From HXMU1420-13 sp963691715 (GTDB lineage Bacteria > Bacteroidota > Rhodothermia > Balneolales > Balneolaceae), in contig OY829281.1 in assembly GCA_963691715.1 (NCBI GenBank), positions 868,001 through 932,000 of the forward strand: DNA of 64,000 nucleotides, written 5' to 3'. This document shows positions 32,286 to 41,762 of the stretch, one piece after another; the first letter of the stretch is position 1, and each line of letters starts with the position of its first letter. The notes under the pieces were generated by a model. It had not been told where the DNA came from and did not search any database. It saw only the letters and a program-made list of their open reading frames with translations. Position numbers and translations under genes: made by a program.

Positions 32286-34238
32286 TTATTCGATATTTTG
32301 ATCTACAAAGAAATGATTTTTTATAACATCAGGGTATTGTGTGATATTGTATGTTTCACGTATTCTTTCTAACCACCTTTGTTCTCTTATAGGTTGAAAT
32401 TCAGATACTATACGGTTGAAAGCTTCCTCAAAAGTCATTGTTCTTGCAGGTAGTTTATCCATAAGAATAAAGTGACCTTTGCGGTTTGAATATTCGAATC
32501 GATCAGAAACTTCACCTATATTCATGGTTGGTAATATATCAAAAGGTTCTCCTTTAAAAATACCAGTTGAATCAGAGTTTACACCGACTCGAAACCCACG
32601 TGCAAATAAACTATCAGGTGAATTTCCTTCTTCGATAAATTTTATGGCGCGGTCAAGTGAACTATCCCTACTGGAGGTTATCATATAATAATAAAATCGT
32701 TCTTCGTATTGATAATCATTAATCTTATCAGAATAAATCTGCATTAAAATGGTTGTATCGATTGTTGCAGAACTCCAAACAGAATCTTCATTCATTTGGT
32801 AAACTACCAAACCATTTTTGTAATTGATTGTTTGATTATTGAAGTCAGGGTATTCCTCTAAAGTTAAAGTAGTTAATAGTTCATCAATTTTAGCCTCCTT
32901 AAATCGACCTAACCAACGGTTTGAAAATTGTTTATTTGAATAGTTAGGATACGAATCAATTAAATAATTTTTAAAGTCAGATATTTTGAATTCAAAGGAT
33001 TTAATACGAAACAACGGAAGTGTTAATATTGAATCTGGTGTAGAGATTTCATCAAACTTAAGTGTATCCTCAAAACTTATAGCAGCCTTAAAAGTATCTA
33101 AATTATTATCGAATGTAATAGCATTATATTTATTTAAAATATAATCTATCACATATTCATTATTCTCTTTAAATGTAGACGAATTCTTTAACAGCTCCAT
33201 TATGTGTTCATCCTTGGCCTCTTCATCTTCAAATGTTTGAATAGAATCTATACGGAAAATATGATATCCATAGGTTGTTTCTATGGGTTTAGAATATGGA
33301 AGAGAGCTATCGATGTTCATCACTGAATCCGTGAATGCTATTCTATATCTCCCTCCATAATTTACCCATCCAATAAGACCATTATTTTGAATACTGGGTG
33401 TATCTTCGGAGTACTTAACTACTACATTTTCCCAAGAGGATGAATCATTTAAAGCTTCATAGGCTTCGACAATTTTTGTTTGATCAGAATTTCTTCGAAC
33501 AAAAATATGAGATATTTGTCTAGATGGTTTTCTTACTCTTTTATCTTCTAAAAGTATGATATGGTATCCAAACTGAGTTCTTACGGGCTTTGAAATTTCA
33601 TTTATCTTCAATGAATATAAAGCATTTTCAAATTCTGCTACGGTACTACCTACACTAAACCAAGGTAAATCACCACCCATCGATCTTCCATTTCGTTTAC
33701 TAGAATATTCCATATCTAGCTCTTCTAATGACTTTCCTTGGAGAAATTCATCACGGGCGGCCATTATTTTGTTATAAGCCTCTAACGTGTCTTCTGGAGA
33801 TGCAGTTTGCTGGACAGAAATCAGTATGTGTTTACTTTTCAATTCATACATATATCTCTGTTTAAATTCATTGAATTTAGTTGGTTTAATTTCTTCCTCC
33901 ATCCAGAACGCATAAGCTGCCTGTTTAGAATAAAGCTGAAATTCATCTTTTATTCTATCATCATCGAAATAACCAATTGCTTCAGCGTCTAAGAGTTTTC
34001 CTTTATAATCAAGATATACCGGTAAAAAATCTATCAAATCTTGCTCGGTGTATTTTTTATCTGTAACCCCAGAAATATAATTTTCTTTTAATTCATTAAA
34101 TGATACGTATTGATCTCCAACTATGCCTACCGTTCTATCAGGAATATTAATACTGAGAGATGATTCCTTAGTACTAGTACAAGAAAGTACTAGTAGGATT
34201 ATTCCTAAAATTGAAAAAGAAAAAAGTAATCTATTCAT
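32286..34238 (-). CDS. lipoprotein with two parvulin domains (PpiD/PrsA-like)
   Basis: 650 residues. A lipoprotein signal (LLVLSC, lipid Cys20) is followed by a helical region and two successive parvulin domains. The first has KHILISV, RSMGGDLPWFSVG and TQFGYHIILLE; the second has ISHIFVRRN, NGLIGWVNYG and TYGYHIFRID. The last 280 residues form a helical chaperone part. This fits an outer- or inner-membrane-anchored foldase such as PrsA or PpiD. First gene of the parvulin-parvulin-SurA-MoxR-VWA cluster, and likely important for outer-membrane biogenesis. Confidence 0.87.
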   Translation of the reverse strand: MNRLLFSFSILGIILLVLSCTSTKESSLSINIPDRTVGIVGDQYVSFNELKENYISGVTDKKYTEQDLIDFLPVYLDYKGKLLDAEAIGYFDDDRIKDEFQLYSKQAAYAFWMEEEIKPTKFNEFKQRYMYELKSKHILISVQQTASPEDTLEAYNKIMAARDEFLQGKSLEELDMEYSSKRNGRSMGGDLPWFSVGSTVAEFENALYSLKINEISKPVRTQFGYHIILLEDKRVRKPSRQISHIFVRRNSDQTKIVEAYEALNDSSSWENVVVKYSEDTPSIQNNGLIGWVNYGGRYRIAFTDSVMNIDSSLPYSKPIETTYGYHIFRIDSIQTFEDEEAKDEHIMELLKNSSTFKENNEYVIDYILNKYNAITFDNNLDTFKAAISFEDTLKFDEISTPDSILTLPLFRIKSFEFKISDFKNYLIDSYPNYSNKQFSNRWLGRFKEAKIDELLTTLTLEEYPDFNNQTINYKNGLVVYQMNEDSVWSSATIDTTILMQIYSDKINDYQYEERFYYYMITSSRDSSLDRAIKFIEEGNSPDSLFARGFRVGVNSDSTGIFKGEPFDILPTMNIGEVSDRFEYSNRKGHFILMDKLPARTMTFEEAFNRIVSEFQPIREQRWLERIRETYNITQYPDVIKNHFFVDQNIE

Positions 34239-34270
34239 TTATTTATTTACAAAAGTTAGTATATGTTAAG

Positions 34271-35602
34271 TTAAAAAAGCATTCCAGCTATTGTAGCTGT
34301 CATTAAATTTGCCATTGTTCCTGCGAATACTGCTTTTAACCCAAATTTTGCAATATCTGATTTTCTAGAAGGGGCTAACCCTCCGATACCGCCTATTTGG
34401 ATAGCAATTGAAGAAAAATTTGCAAATCCACATAAAGCAAAAGTAGCCATAGCTATTGTTTTAGGGCTAATGGTAGCTGCAGCTACTTCTTCTGCAAGTT
34501 TTAAATAAGCTAAAAATTCATTTAATACAATTTTAGTACCAAGTATAGATCCCATATTGGTAGCATCTTCCCAAGGCACACCAATAACCCATGCTATTGG
34601 GGCTAAAACCCATCCTAATAGCATTTCTATGGTTAGTTTGTTACCAATAATTTCAGTAAATCCGAACAAATCACTTATCCAACCAGTAAACCCATTAATC
34701 ATAGCTAATAAAGCTACAAAGGCAAGTAGCATAGCACCTACATTTAATGAAAGATGTAAACCTGTACCAGCACCACTTGCTGCAGCATCAATACCATTGG
34801 CCTCTGTCTTTTCTACGATTAAAGAAACATTACCAGAAGTAACGGCCTTTTCGGTTTCTGGTTGCAGTATTTTAGCTATTACCAGCGCTGCAGGTGCAGC
34901 CATTAAGCTGGCACCTAACAAGCGTTCTGCAAATAGTTGTTGGGCTTCTGATATCTCCATTCCATTTGCTGCTGCAAAAGATGTTCCTAACATTGCTATA
35001 TATGCAGCCATTACTCCACCAGCTATTGTAGCCATACCACCGGTCATTACTGCTAATAATTCAGATTTAGTCATTTTATCTATGAAAGGTTTTATGACTA
35101 AGGGGGCTTCTGTTTGGCCCACAAATATATTTGAGATAACCGATAATGTCTCTGCTCCAGAAGTACCGAGTAATTTCTGCATCCCTTTTGACAGGTATTT
35201 CACTATTGTTTGTAAAATACCGTAGTGGTATAAAATTGATGTTAAGGAAGCAAAAAATATGATGGTAGGAAGTACCTGGAATGCAAAAATGACTCCAACA
35301 CTGTCTTGAAATTCCGGACCTCTACCTAAAAAACCAAATAGAAATCCAGCACCTTCAGTGGTATATTTGAGTACTACTACAAAAAAACCTGCAACTAGTT
35401 CAAAAAATCTCATAGGCCATCCTAAAGGAGACCAATAAGAGCTTAATAAATCTGCCTTTAGTATAAATATTGCTAGAATAAATTGGATAGATAAACCGGT
35501 TACAACTAATTTCCAATTAATATTCTTACGATCTTTACTTAGGATGTATGATACCCCAATTATAGCTACCATACCTAGTAAGCCACGAAAAATATTTTCC
35601 AT
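34271..35602 (-). CDS. concentrative nucleoside transporter (CNT/NupC family)
   Basis: 443-residue inner-membrane protein with about ten hydrophobic segments. It has the CNT hallmarks: gate region GQTEAPLVIKPF, the EMLLGW and GVPWEDA segments of the transport core, and the C-terminal ALCGFANFSSIAIQIGG stretch. Members import nucleosides with Na+ or H+. The start overlaps the stop of the thymidine kinase gene by one base, which ties uptake to phosphorylation of thymidine. Confidence 0.92.
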   Translation of the reverse strand: MENIFRGLLGMVAIIGVSYILSKDRKNINWKLVVTGLSIQFILAIFILKADLLSSYWSPLGWPMRFFELVAGFFVVVLKYTTEGAGFLFGFLGRGPEFQDSVGVIFAFQVLPTIIFFASLTSILYHYGILQTIVKYLSKGMQKLLGTSGAETLSVISNIFVGQTEAPLVIKPFIDKMTKSELLAVMTGGMATIAGGVMAAYIAMLGTSFAAANGMEISEAQQLFAERLLGASLMAAPAALVIAKILQPETEKAVTSGNVSLIVEKTEANGIDAAASGAGTGLHLSLNVGAMLLAFVALLAMINGFTGWISDLFGFTEIIGNKLTIEMLLGWVLAPIAWVIGVPWEDATNMGSILGTKIVLNEFLAYLKLAEEVAAATISPKTIAMATFALCGFANFSSIAIQIGGIGGLAPSRKSDIAKFGLKAVFAGTMANLMTATIAGMLF

Positions 35603-36258
35603 TATTGATTGGTCTTATTTTGAGTTTCTATGTGTTCTTTTTCTGTCTTTGGTATTAAAAAAGGTCGAATTGGCTTTCCTCTTCTTTTATCAATAGAAGG
35701 ACGAAAACAGTGTCTTGCTCTAGGTTCATATACATCATATTCACCAAGCAATACAGTTTTATTATCTTCAACAACTCTTTGAGAAAAATTTGCCATTGCT
35801 CCACTTTCACTGCAAACTGCGTGTAACTTTGTTACAAATTCAGCAATGGCTAATAGATAGGGCATAGGTCCAAACGGTTTTCCGTTAAAATCCATATCTA
35901 ATCCTGCAATAATGACTCGTTTTCCATCATTAGCTAGTGTATTAGCAACGTCAACTATCCGATCATCAAAAAATTGTGCTTCATCAATACATACAACATC
36001 AGAATTACCTGTTAAAAGAATAATTTGATCAGCAGTATCAACTAAAATACTTGGTAAAGAAGTATCATTATGAGATACAACCTCAGTATCGCTATATCTT
36101 TTGTCTAGGGCTGGCTTAACAACAATAATATTTTGCCCTGCAATATGCGCACGCTTAGCTCTACGTATTAATTCCTCAGTTTTGCCGCTAAACATTCCAC
36201 CGCAAACTACTTCAATCCAGCCAAATTCTTTTGGTGCTAACGAGGGTTCGTTAATCAT
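35602..36258 (-). CDS. tdk: thymidine kinase, zinc-site cysteines partly lost
   Basis: 218-residue type II thymidine kinase that phosphorylates thymidine to dTMP. P-loop GGMFSGKT (residues 20-27), the DEAQFF box with the catalytic Glu, and the lasso region PFGPMPYLLAIAE are all present. In the usual zinc ribbon two CxxC pairs are expected; here the first reads CSES and the second ARHC, so two of the four cysteines are Ser and Ala. The enzyme may have lost structural zinc, a change I cannot date. Forms an operon with the nucleoside transporter. Confidence 0.92.
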   Translation of the reverse strand: MINEPSLAPKEFGWIEVVCGGMFSGKTEELIRRAKRAHIAGQNIIVVKPALDKRYSDTEVVSHNDTSLPSILVDTADQIILLTGNSDVVCIDEAQFFDDRIVDVANTLANDGKRVIIAGLDMDFNGKPFGPMPYLLAIAEFVTKLHAVCSESGAMANFSQRVVEDNKTVLLGEYDVYEPRARHCFRPSIDKRRGKPIRPFLIPKTEKEHIETQNKTNQ

Positions 36259-36403
36259 TCGAAAATTCCAATAAGTATATTTTTAGGCTTCAAATATATC
36301 GGGCTTAAGCATGAATGGAAAGGAATATATAACAGATGATAGGGAAAAATTGTACATTAGTACACATAATATTTACATATAAATTGGTTTTCATACTACC
36401 CAT

Positions 36404-38419
36404 ATGAAAAAATTTGTTCTAAAAAGAGATTTATCTACGCAAAATAATTCGAATTATGTAATTAATTACAATGAGTTACTTAATTCAAATCAATTAGAAG
36501 CAGTTATGTTTGATGAGGGTAATGCATTAGTTGTTGCAGGTGCAGGTACAGGTAAAACTAGAACTTTAGTCTATAGAGTTGCTCGGTTAATTGAATCTGG
36601 TGTGCATCCTTCATCGATCTTATTATTAACTTTTACTAGAAGGGCAGCTTCAGAAATGATACAAAGAGCATCACAACTTCTTGACAATCGATGTAAAATG
36701 ATAAAAGGAGGGACGTTCCATAATTATTGTTCTCAAATGCTTTACAAGTTTGCAAATGAAATTGGGTATCCTCAAGGATTTACAATAATTGATGCCAGTG
36801 ACTCTATTGATATTATTAATCATGTGAGGGCAAAGTTAGGGTTACATAAAAGAGCCGAAAGATTTCCAAATAAAAATACTATCCACAAAATAATTAGTTC
36901 CGTAAAAAATCGAGATCTTGACATAAAAGTGGTATTAACTGAATTATATCCTCAGTTTTATAAACATTTAGATAAGATCGAAGAAATATTACGTGAATAT
37001 GATGCATATAAATCTATGAATAATGTTATGGATTTTGATGATCTGCTAATTAAAAGTGTAAACTTATTGTCAAATAATGAAGACATTCGAAAAAAAGTGG
37101 CATCAGAACACCGATTTATTTTGGTGGATGAATATCAAGACACAAATAAACTTCAAGCTACATTAACAAAAATGTTGTCTTCTTTTCATGGAAATGTAAT
37201 GGCAGTGGGTGATGATGCCCAAAGTATATATTCTTTTCGAGGAGCAGATCACCGAAATATTATGGCTTTTCCTGAATTATTTACCGATACAAAAATTATA
37301 AAATTGGTTCAAAATTATCGTTCTCAGCCTTTTATATTAGATGCAGCCAATAATTTATTATCTCAAGCATCTCATAAGTTTGAAAAAATATTGTACTCAG
37401 AAAAAGAAGTAGGGGACCTTCCAGCGTTAGTTAAGGCAAATTCTGAAAATGAGCAAAGTCAATTTATAAGTCAAATTGTACTTCAATTGAGAGAACAAAA
37501 TATATCTTTAAGTGATATTTCAATTCTGTTTAGAAATGCACGTGATTCTTTTGATTTGGAGGTTGAGTTAAATCGTAAAAATATTCCATTTATTAAGTAT
37601 GGAGGGATAAAATTTACAGAAGCTGCACACATTAAAGATGTTCTGGCTCATATTAGAGTTTTGGCTAATCCAAAGGATACAGTTGCATGGAATAGAATTT
37701 TATTACTCATTGACGGTATTGGTCCTAAAACAGCCCAAGACTTGTTTGAATGGATTAGACTCGCGAAAAATCCATATATAATCAACTCATCCGAATTCGT
37801 GAGTAAAACATATTTTAATCAAATTAATGAATTAAGTAAATTGTTAAAAAAATTGAATAGCAATGAGTTAGATGTTCCATATAAAGTTGAAAGAGTGGTA
37901 GATTATTATAAACTTTTTTGTAAAAAAAGATACGATGACTACCCCAAAAGACTCAAAGATTTAGAAGTTTTGGTAAATATTTCTGAACAATACTCAAACA
38001 TTTCTGATATGTTAAGAGAATTAGTACTAGATCCAATATCAGCCTCAGCAGTCGATACAGAGCAAATTCAACATGAAGAACCCCCTTTAGTGTTAAGTAC
38101 CATTCATTCATCTAAGGGTCTTGAATGGAGACATGTATTTATAATTCAATGTTTAGATGGAATTATTCCTTCTGCTTATTCAATAGATGATGAAGAAAAA
38201 TTAGATGAAGAATTAAGGTTACTGTATGTCGGAGTAACCAGAGCTAAAGAAATGCTGTATCTAAGTTATCCTACTCTAGCCGAATCTGCCCATGGAGATT
38301 ATTTTACAAGACCTAGTCGATTCATTGAATCTATGAAGGATTCTACATTAGAACCTTGGTTACTTTCATATAGTAATGAAATTACTACAACAAATTCTTC
38401 AGACAAATTAATTACTTAG
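36404..38419 (+). CDS. UvrD/Rep-family superfamily 1 DNA helicase
   Basis: 671-residue 3'-5' DNA helicase with the SF1A motifs: Q-motif region LNSNQLEAV, Walker A AGAGTGKTRT, motif Ia LLLTFTRRAA, Walker B VDEYQDTN, motif III GDDAQSIYSFRGA, motif IV LVQNYRS, motif V LSTIHSSKGLEW and motif VI LYVGVTRAKEMLYLSYP. Shorter than most UvrD or PcrA proteins and without their C-terminal extension. Likely acts in DNA repair or replication restart. Divergent from the thymidine kinase gene; its last eight bases overlap the convergent small membrane-protein gene. Confidence 0.92.
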   Translation: MKKFVLKRDLSTQNNSNYVINYNELLNSNQLEAVMFDEGNALVVAGAGTGKTRTLVYRVARLIESGVHPSSILLLTFTRRAASEMIQRASQLLDNRCKMIKGGTFHNYCSQMLYKFANEIGYPQGFTIIDASDSIDIINHVRAKLGLHKRAERFPNKNTIHKIISSVKNRDLDIKVVLTELYPQFYKHLDKIEEILREYDAYKSMNNVMDFDDLLIKSVNLLSNNEDIRKKVASEHRFILVDEYQDTNKLQATLTKMLSSFHGNVMAVGDDAQSIYSFRGADHRNIMAFPELFTDTKIIKLVQNYRSQPFILDAANNLLSQASHKFEKILYSEKEVGDLPALVKANSENEQSQFISQIVLQLREQNISLSDISILFRNARDSFDLEVELNRKNIPFIKYGGIKFTEAAHIKDVLAHIRVLANPKDTVAWNRILLLIDGIGPKTAQDLFEWIRLAKNPYIINSSEFVSKTYFNQINELSKLLKKLNSNELDVPYKVERVVDYYKLFCKKRYDDYPKRLKDLEVLVNISEQYSNISDMLRELVLDPISASAVDTEQIQHEEPPLVLSTIHSSKGLEWRHVFIIQCLDGIIPSAYSIDDEEKLDEELRLLYVGVTRAKEMLYLSYPTLAESAHGDYFTRPSRFIESMKDSTLEPWLLSYSNEITTTNSSDKLIT

Positions 38420-38660
38420 CTTCTTTCTTGTTCATAAAAAAATATTGTTCCAATATGTCACGAATCAACCAATAAATAGGATAAATTGGAATTAGAATCG
38501 CAACAAGAACTTGTAACTTATTAGACTTAGGTTTTCCTCCGTCTACGGGTATTGTAATTCCCGCAAGTCCTGCCAGCCACAAAATAAAAAGAAGGAAGAG
38601 TGCTAAAGAAAGAATTAAAGCACCTAAAAACCCAAATAGTTCAAAGAAGCTTTTAAGCAT
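38412..38660 (-). CDS. small membrane protein, unknown
   Basis: 82 residues with two hydrophobic helices (about 8-32 and 49-66) separated by a polar loop (VDGGKPKSNK), and a charged tail. No family recognised. It starts with ATG at 38660, is divergent from der with 60 bases between starts, and overlaps the helicase stop by eight bases in convergent orientation. Short but with a normal start and membrane-protein composition, so probably real. Confidence 0.5.
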   Translation of the reverse strand: MLKSFFELFGFLGALILSLALFLLFILWLAGLAGITIPVDGGKPKSNKLQVLVAILIPIYPIYWLIRDILEQYFFMNKKEAK

Positions 38661-38720
38661 ACTACTGTGATGAGTGTTAAATTGCGTATTATTAGCTAAA
38701 TTAATAATTCAATCTATTAA

Positions 38721-40028
38721 ATGCTTCCAGTAGTTTCCGTTGTTGGCCGGCCTAACGTTGGTAAATCAACCATTTTTAATCGCTTAATTGGTGAAAGAAG
38801 AGCTATTGTTCACGATGAATATGGTGTAACAAGAGACCGTCATTATGGTGAATCATACTGGAATGGGCGAGATTTCACGGTAATTGATACTGGCGGTTAT
38901 TTACCTGACGATATGAATGTTATGGTAGTTGGCATAAGAGAGCAGGTTCACATTGCATTAGAAGAAGCTGATGTAGTGTTATTTGTTGTTGATGTAGAGT
39001 CAGGAATCAATACGCTAGATAAATCAGTAGCAGCTATATTACGCCAAGAAAAAAAACCAATCATAGTTGTCGCAAATAAAGCAGATAATGAGTTCCGAAG
39101 ACTTAATTCTACAGAATTCTATGAATTAGGGTTTGATGAAATTTTTCCAATTTCAGCGATTAGCGGTTCTGGAACTGGTGAACTGTTAGATAGGGTAGTA
39201 GATCTATTGCCTGAAAATATAGAAGAAGACATTGACGATGCTCCAAAAATTGCATTTATTGGAAGGCCTAATGTTGGAAAAAGTAGTCTTGTTAATGCAC
39301 TTTTAAATGACGATCGCTCAATTGTTACTGACATTGCAGGCACTACAAGAGATACTATAAATAGTAAACTTAATTTCAATGGAAAAGAATATAATCTTTT
39401 AGATACAGCAGGCTTGAGAAAGCGTGTTAAAGTTAAAGAAAATATTGAATTCTATAGTACGGTTAGAACCGAAAAAGCCATACGCGAATGTGATATAGCT
39501 GTATTAATATTAGATTCAGAACAGGGTTTTGAGGACCAGGATAAGAGAGTACTCAGAGAAGCAGAAAAGTTTAATAAAGGATTAATTATTGTTCTAAATA
39601 AATGGGATCTCATCAAAGAAAAAGATACAAATACTGTAAAAGAATTTGAGAATTATATATATGAAGCTGTACCTCAATTAAGTTACATACCAATTGTTAC
39701 GATTTCAGCTTTAAATAAGAAAAGAATTCATAGAGTTCTTGAAGTAGCTGACTTCGTACTTAATGAAAGATTAAAACAAATAAGTACTTCAGAGTTAAAT
39801 GACTTCTTAGAAGATATACTTTCAAGCCGACCGTTACCAATGAAGAGGGGAAAACAACTTAAGATTAATTATATGTCTCAAGTAAAATCCAATCCACCTG
39901 TGTTTAAATTTTTTATGAATAACCCTCAAGATATGCCAGCAAATTATCGAAGATTCTTAGAAAATAAACTTAGAGAGAGATATAAATTTATTGGTGTTCC
40001 TATTACTATGACTTTTAAACAAAAATAA
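38721..40028 (+). CDS. der: ribosome biogenesis GTPase Der
   Basis: 435 residues with two GTPase domains in tandem and a C-terminal KH-like domain, the unique layout of Der (EngA), which acts in 50S subunit maturation. G1 motifs are GRPNVGKST near residue 8 and GRPNVGKSS near residue 181; G3 motifs are DTGG and DTAG; G4 motifs are NKAD and NKWD. The KH-like domain (PANYRRFLENKLRE) is intact. Standard length. The following membrane-protein gene begins six bases after the stop. Confidence 0.96.
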   Translation: MLPVVSVVGRPNVGKSTIFNRLIGERRAIVHDEYGVTRDRHYGESYWNGRDFTVIDTGGYLPDDMNVMVVGIREQVHIALEEADVVLFVVDVESGINTLDKSVAAILRQEKKPIIVVANKADNEFRRLNSTEFYELGFDEIFPISAISGSGTGELLDRVVDLLPENIEEDIDDAPKIAFIGRPNVGKSSLVNALLNDDRSIVTDIAGTTRDTINSKLNFNGKEYNLLDTAGLRKRVKVKENIEFYSTVRTEKAIRECDIAVLILDSEQGFEDQDKRVLREAEKFNKGLIIVLNKWDLIKEKDTNTVKEFENYIYEAVPQLSYIPIVTISALNKKRIHRVLEVADFVLNERLKQISTSELNDFLEDILSSRPLPMKRGKQLKINYMSQVKSNPPVFKFFMNNPQDMPANYRRFLENKLRERYKFIGVPITMTFKQK

Positions 40029-40034
40029 TCTTTT

Positions 40035-40637
40035 ATGCTTGATTTAAATTGGATTGATGTAATTCTTTTTGCTACGTATATACCAGCTTTGTATCTAATT
40101 TTTGTTCAAACTTATACTAATCAATCTTTATCGAATCTTTTTTTTGGGTTTTCAATTTTAAGTCTCTTTTTTGGTTTAATTTTAAGCTATTTTGATTTTT
40201 TTAAGTCCCTACCCATTAGAGAGTGGGGGAGTCTTGTAGCGATTACCTGTGTTTTAACTGCGTTATTTAATTTAATAAGGGATTTCAAACCTAAGTTTGT
40301 TCGATTTCCTATTCCGATGACTTTCTTTCCTTTGATTGGTTTATTTTTTTATCCATTAGTAATCAATAATAGTGTAGTTAAAGATTTACTCCATATAACA
40401 TATCAAGGAGGAGCATTATCCGTCAGTCTTTTAATCGTATCCTTGAATTATGTTCTATATAAACAAAGAATGTTACTAATGTTCTCATTGTTATTTTTTT
40501 CGATAGCTTATTTATTTAATTGGTTCCCTCAACTTTTTACTGTAAATGATTATACACAAACTTTTACTTCTATTTCGATGTCAATTGGAATTCTGATAGG
40601 AGCTATTGGATTGAAAAAGTTATCAATAGTAAAATAA
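40035..40637 (+). CDS. polytopic membrane protein, unknown
   Basis: 200 residues with about seven predicted membrane helices spread over its whole length and short loops. No recognised family or catalytic motif. It follows der by six bases and precedes the peroxiredoxin gene by nine, so the three are probably cotranscribed, but the neighbours do not suggest a shared pathway. Could be a small transporter or a sensor-type membrane domain. Confidence 0.6.
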   Translation: MLDLNWIDVILFATYIPALYLIFVQTYTNQSLSNLFFGFSILSLFFGLILSYFDFFKSLPIREWGSLVAITCVLTALFNLIRDFKPKFVRFPIPMTFFPLIGLFFYPLVINNSVVKDLLHITYQGGALSVSLLIVSLNYVLYKQRMLLMFSLLFFSIAYLFNWFPQLFTVNDYTQTFTSISMSIGILIGAIGLKKLSIVK

Positions 40638-40646
40638 AATTGTTCC

Positions 40647-41111
40647 ATGAGTTTATTAGGATTAAAAGCACCAGAACTAAACCTTCAAAATGGAAATTTT
40701 GAATACATTAATTTATCCAATTCTAAAGACAGTAATATTGTTCTTTTATTTTATCCATTAGCATTTTCAAGTGTATGTACCACTGAATTATGTTCTGTGA
40801 GAGATAATATGAAAATATATAATTCACTCAGTGCTAAAGTTTATGCTGTTAGTGTGGATAGTTTGTTTGTTCAAAAAGCATTTAAACAATCCCAAAATCT
40901 TAATTTTGAATTATTGAGTGATTTTAACAAAATAGCATCAACATCATTTGGATGTTTAAATAGTAATTACTTTGGTATGATAGGGGTATCAAAGAGAGCT
41001 GCTTTTGTCATTGATAAAAAGGGTATGGTAAGATATGAAGAGATTCTGGAAAGAGATGATGTATTACCTGACTTTTCAAAGATACAGAACACTCTAGTAC
41101 AATTGGAATGA
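40647..41111 (+). CDS. peroxiredoxin of the AhpC/TSA-Bcp type
   Basis: 154-residue thiol peroxidase that reduces peroxides. The peroxidatic cysteine lies in FYPLAFSSVC (Cys44) and a second cysteine follows five residues later (CTTELC, Cys49), the spacing used as resolving Cys in Bcp-type atypical 2-Cys enzymes. The thioredoxin fold continues with VYAVSVDSLFVQKAF, ELLSDFNK and RAAFVIDKKGMVRYEE. No signal peptide, so cytoplasmic. Third gene of the der unit. Confidence 0.9.
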   Translation: MSLLGLKAPELNLQNGNFEYINLSNSKDSNIVLLFYPLAFSSVCTTELCSVRDNMKIYNSLSAKVYAVSVDSLFVQKAFKQSQNLNFELLSDFNKIASTSFGCLNSNYFGMIGVSKRAAFVIDKKGMVRYEEILERDDVLPDFSKIQNTLVQLE

Positions 41112-41244
41112 GTTGTAATTAGATATTACTTTACATAATATATATTATAGGAATTCTGTAATATATTTAACTAATACAGTTTAATAAAACTCTTTGAATT
41201 TTTTAATAAATGAACAAAGGTTAGCAATTAGATATTATGAACCT

Positions 41245-41252
41245 TAAATTTG
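41245..41252 (+). promoter_or_regulatory. candidate -7 promoter element of the receiver gene
   Basis: TAAATTTG fits the Bacteroidota TAnnTTTG -7 box and lies 37 bases before the ATG at 41290, within a 178-base intergenic region. No convincing TTTG -33 box is at the right distance, so the call is weak. Confidence 0.28.
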
Positions 41253-41289
41253 ATAATGATAAATATTGTCTTAAATCTAATCTTAGTTA

Positions 41290-41652
41290 ATGAATAAAGT
41301 TCTCATTGTTGAAGATGACAAAGTCCTATCACTTTTGCTCACTAAAATGATGCAGAAAATGGAAATGAATGTAGTTGCTACAGTAACTGAAGGTCGAGAA
41401 GCAATAAGATGTGCAAAAGAATTAAATCCAGATTTGATCCTAATGGATATTATGCTGGAAGATGATGTTGATGGCATTGATGCTATAAGCACTCTTCAAA
41501 GCGAAAAAGTAAACATTCCTGTAATTTTTATAACTGGCAACTCAGATTCTTATAACCGTGAAAGAGCTAATGCCATTGAATATGTTGATTACTTAGTGAA
41601 ACCAATTAATTTTACAATACTTAAAGAATCAGTTGCAAAAGTAAATTCATGA
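41290..41652 (+). CDS. single-domain response regulator (CheY-like receiver)
   Basis: 120-residue receiver domain with all key residues: acidic pair Asp9/Asp10 (VEDD), phosphoacceptor Asp53 (LMDIML), Thr82 (FITGN) and Lys104 (LVKPI). There is no output domain and no histidine kinase nearby, so it must be phosphorylated by a kinase encoded elsewhere and act by protein-protein contact. It is preceded by a candidate promoter and followed by a perfect hairpin, which makes it a likely single-gene transcript. Confidence 0.92.
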   Translation: MNKVLIVEDDKVLSLLLTKMMQKMEMNVVATVTEGREAIRCAKELNPDLILMDIMLEDDVDGIDAISTLQSEKVNIPVIFITGNSDSYNRERANAIEYVDYLVKPINFTILKESVAKVNS

Positions 41653-41721
41653 AGATTTGCTTATAATCAGAAACAATTTAAATTATGTTCAAAGATTGAT
41701 TTGAATGTCATCAACAAAAAA

Positions 41722-41748
41722 GATCTCTATAAAAAATTAATAGAGATC
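41722..41748. terminator. perfect hairpin between convergent genes
   Basis: GATCTCTAT (41722-41730) and ATAGAGATC (41740-41748) are perfect 9-base complements with a nine-base A+T loop. They lie between the receiver gene (plus) and the TonB gene (minus), so the hairpin could end transcription from both sides. No long T-run follows on either strand. Confidence 0.45.
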
Positions 41749-41762
41749 ATGTATAAATATGT

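Noticed and set aside
36351..36364. TGTAC-ATTA-GTACA between the thymidine kinase and helicase genes
   Set aside because: Only five-base arms; not enough to claim an operator.
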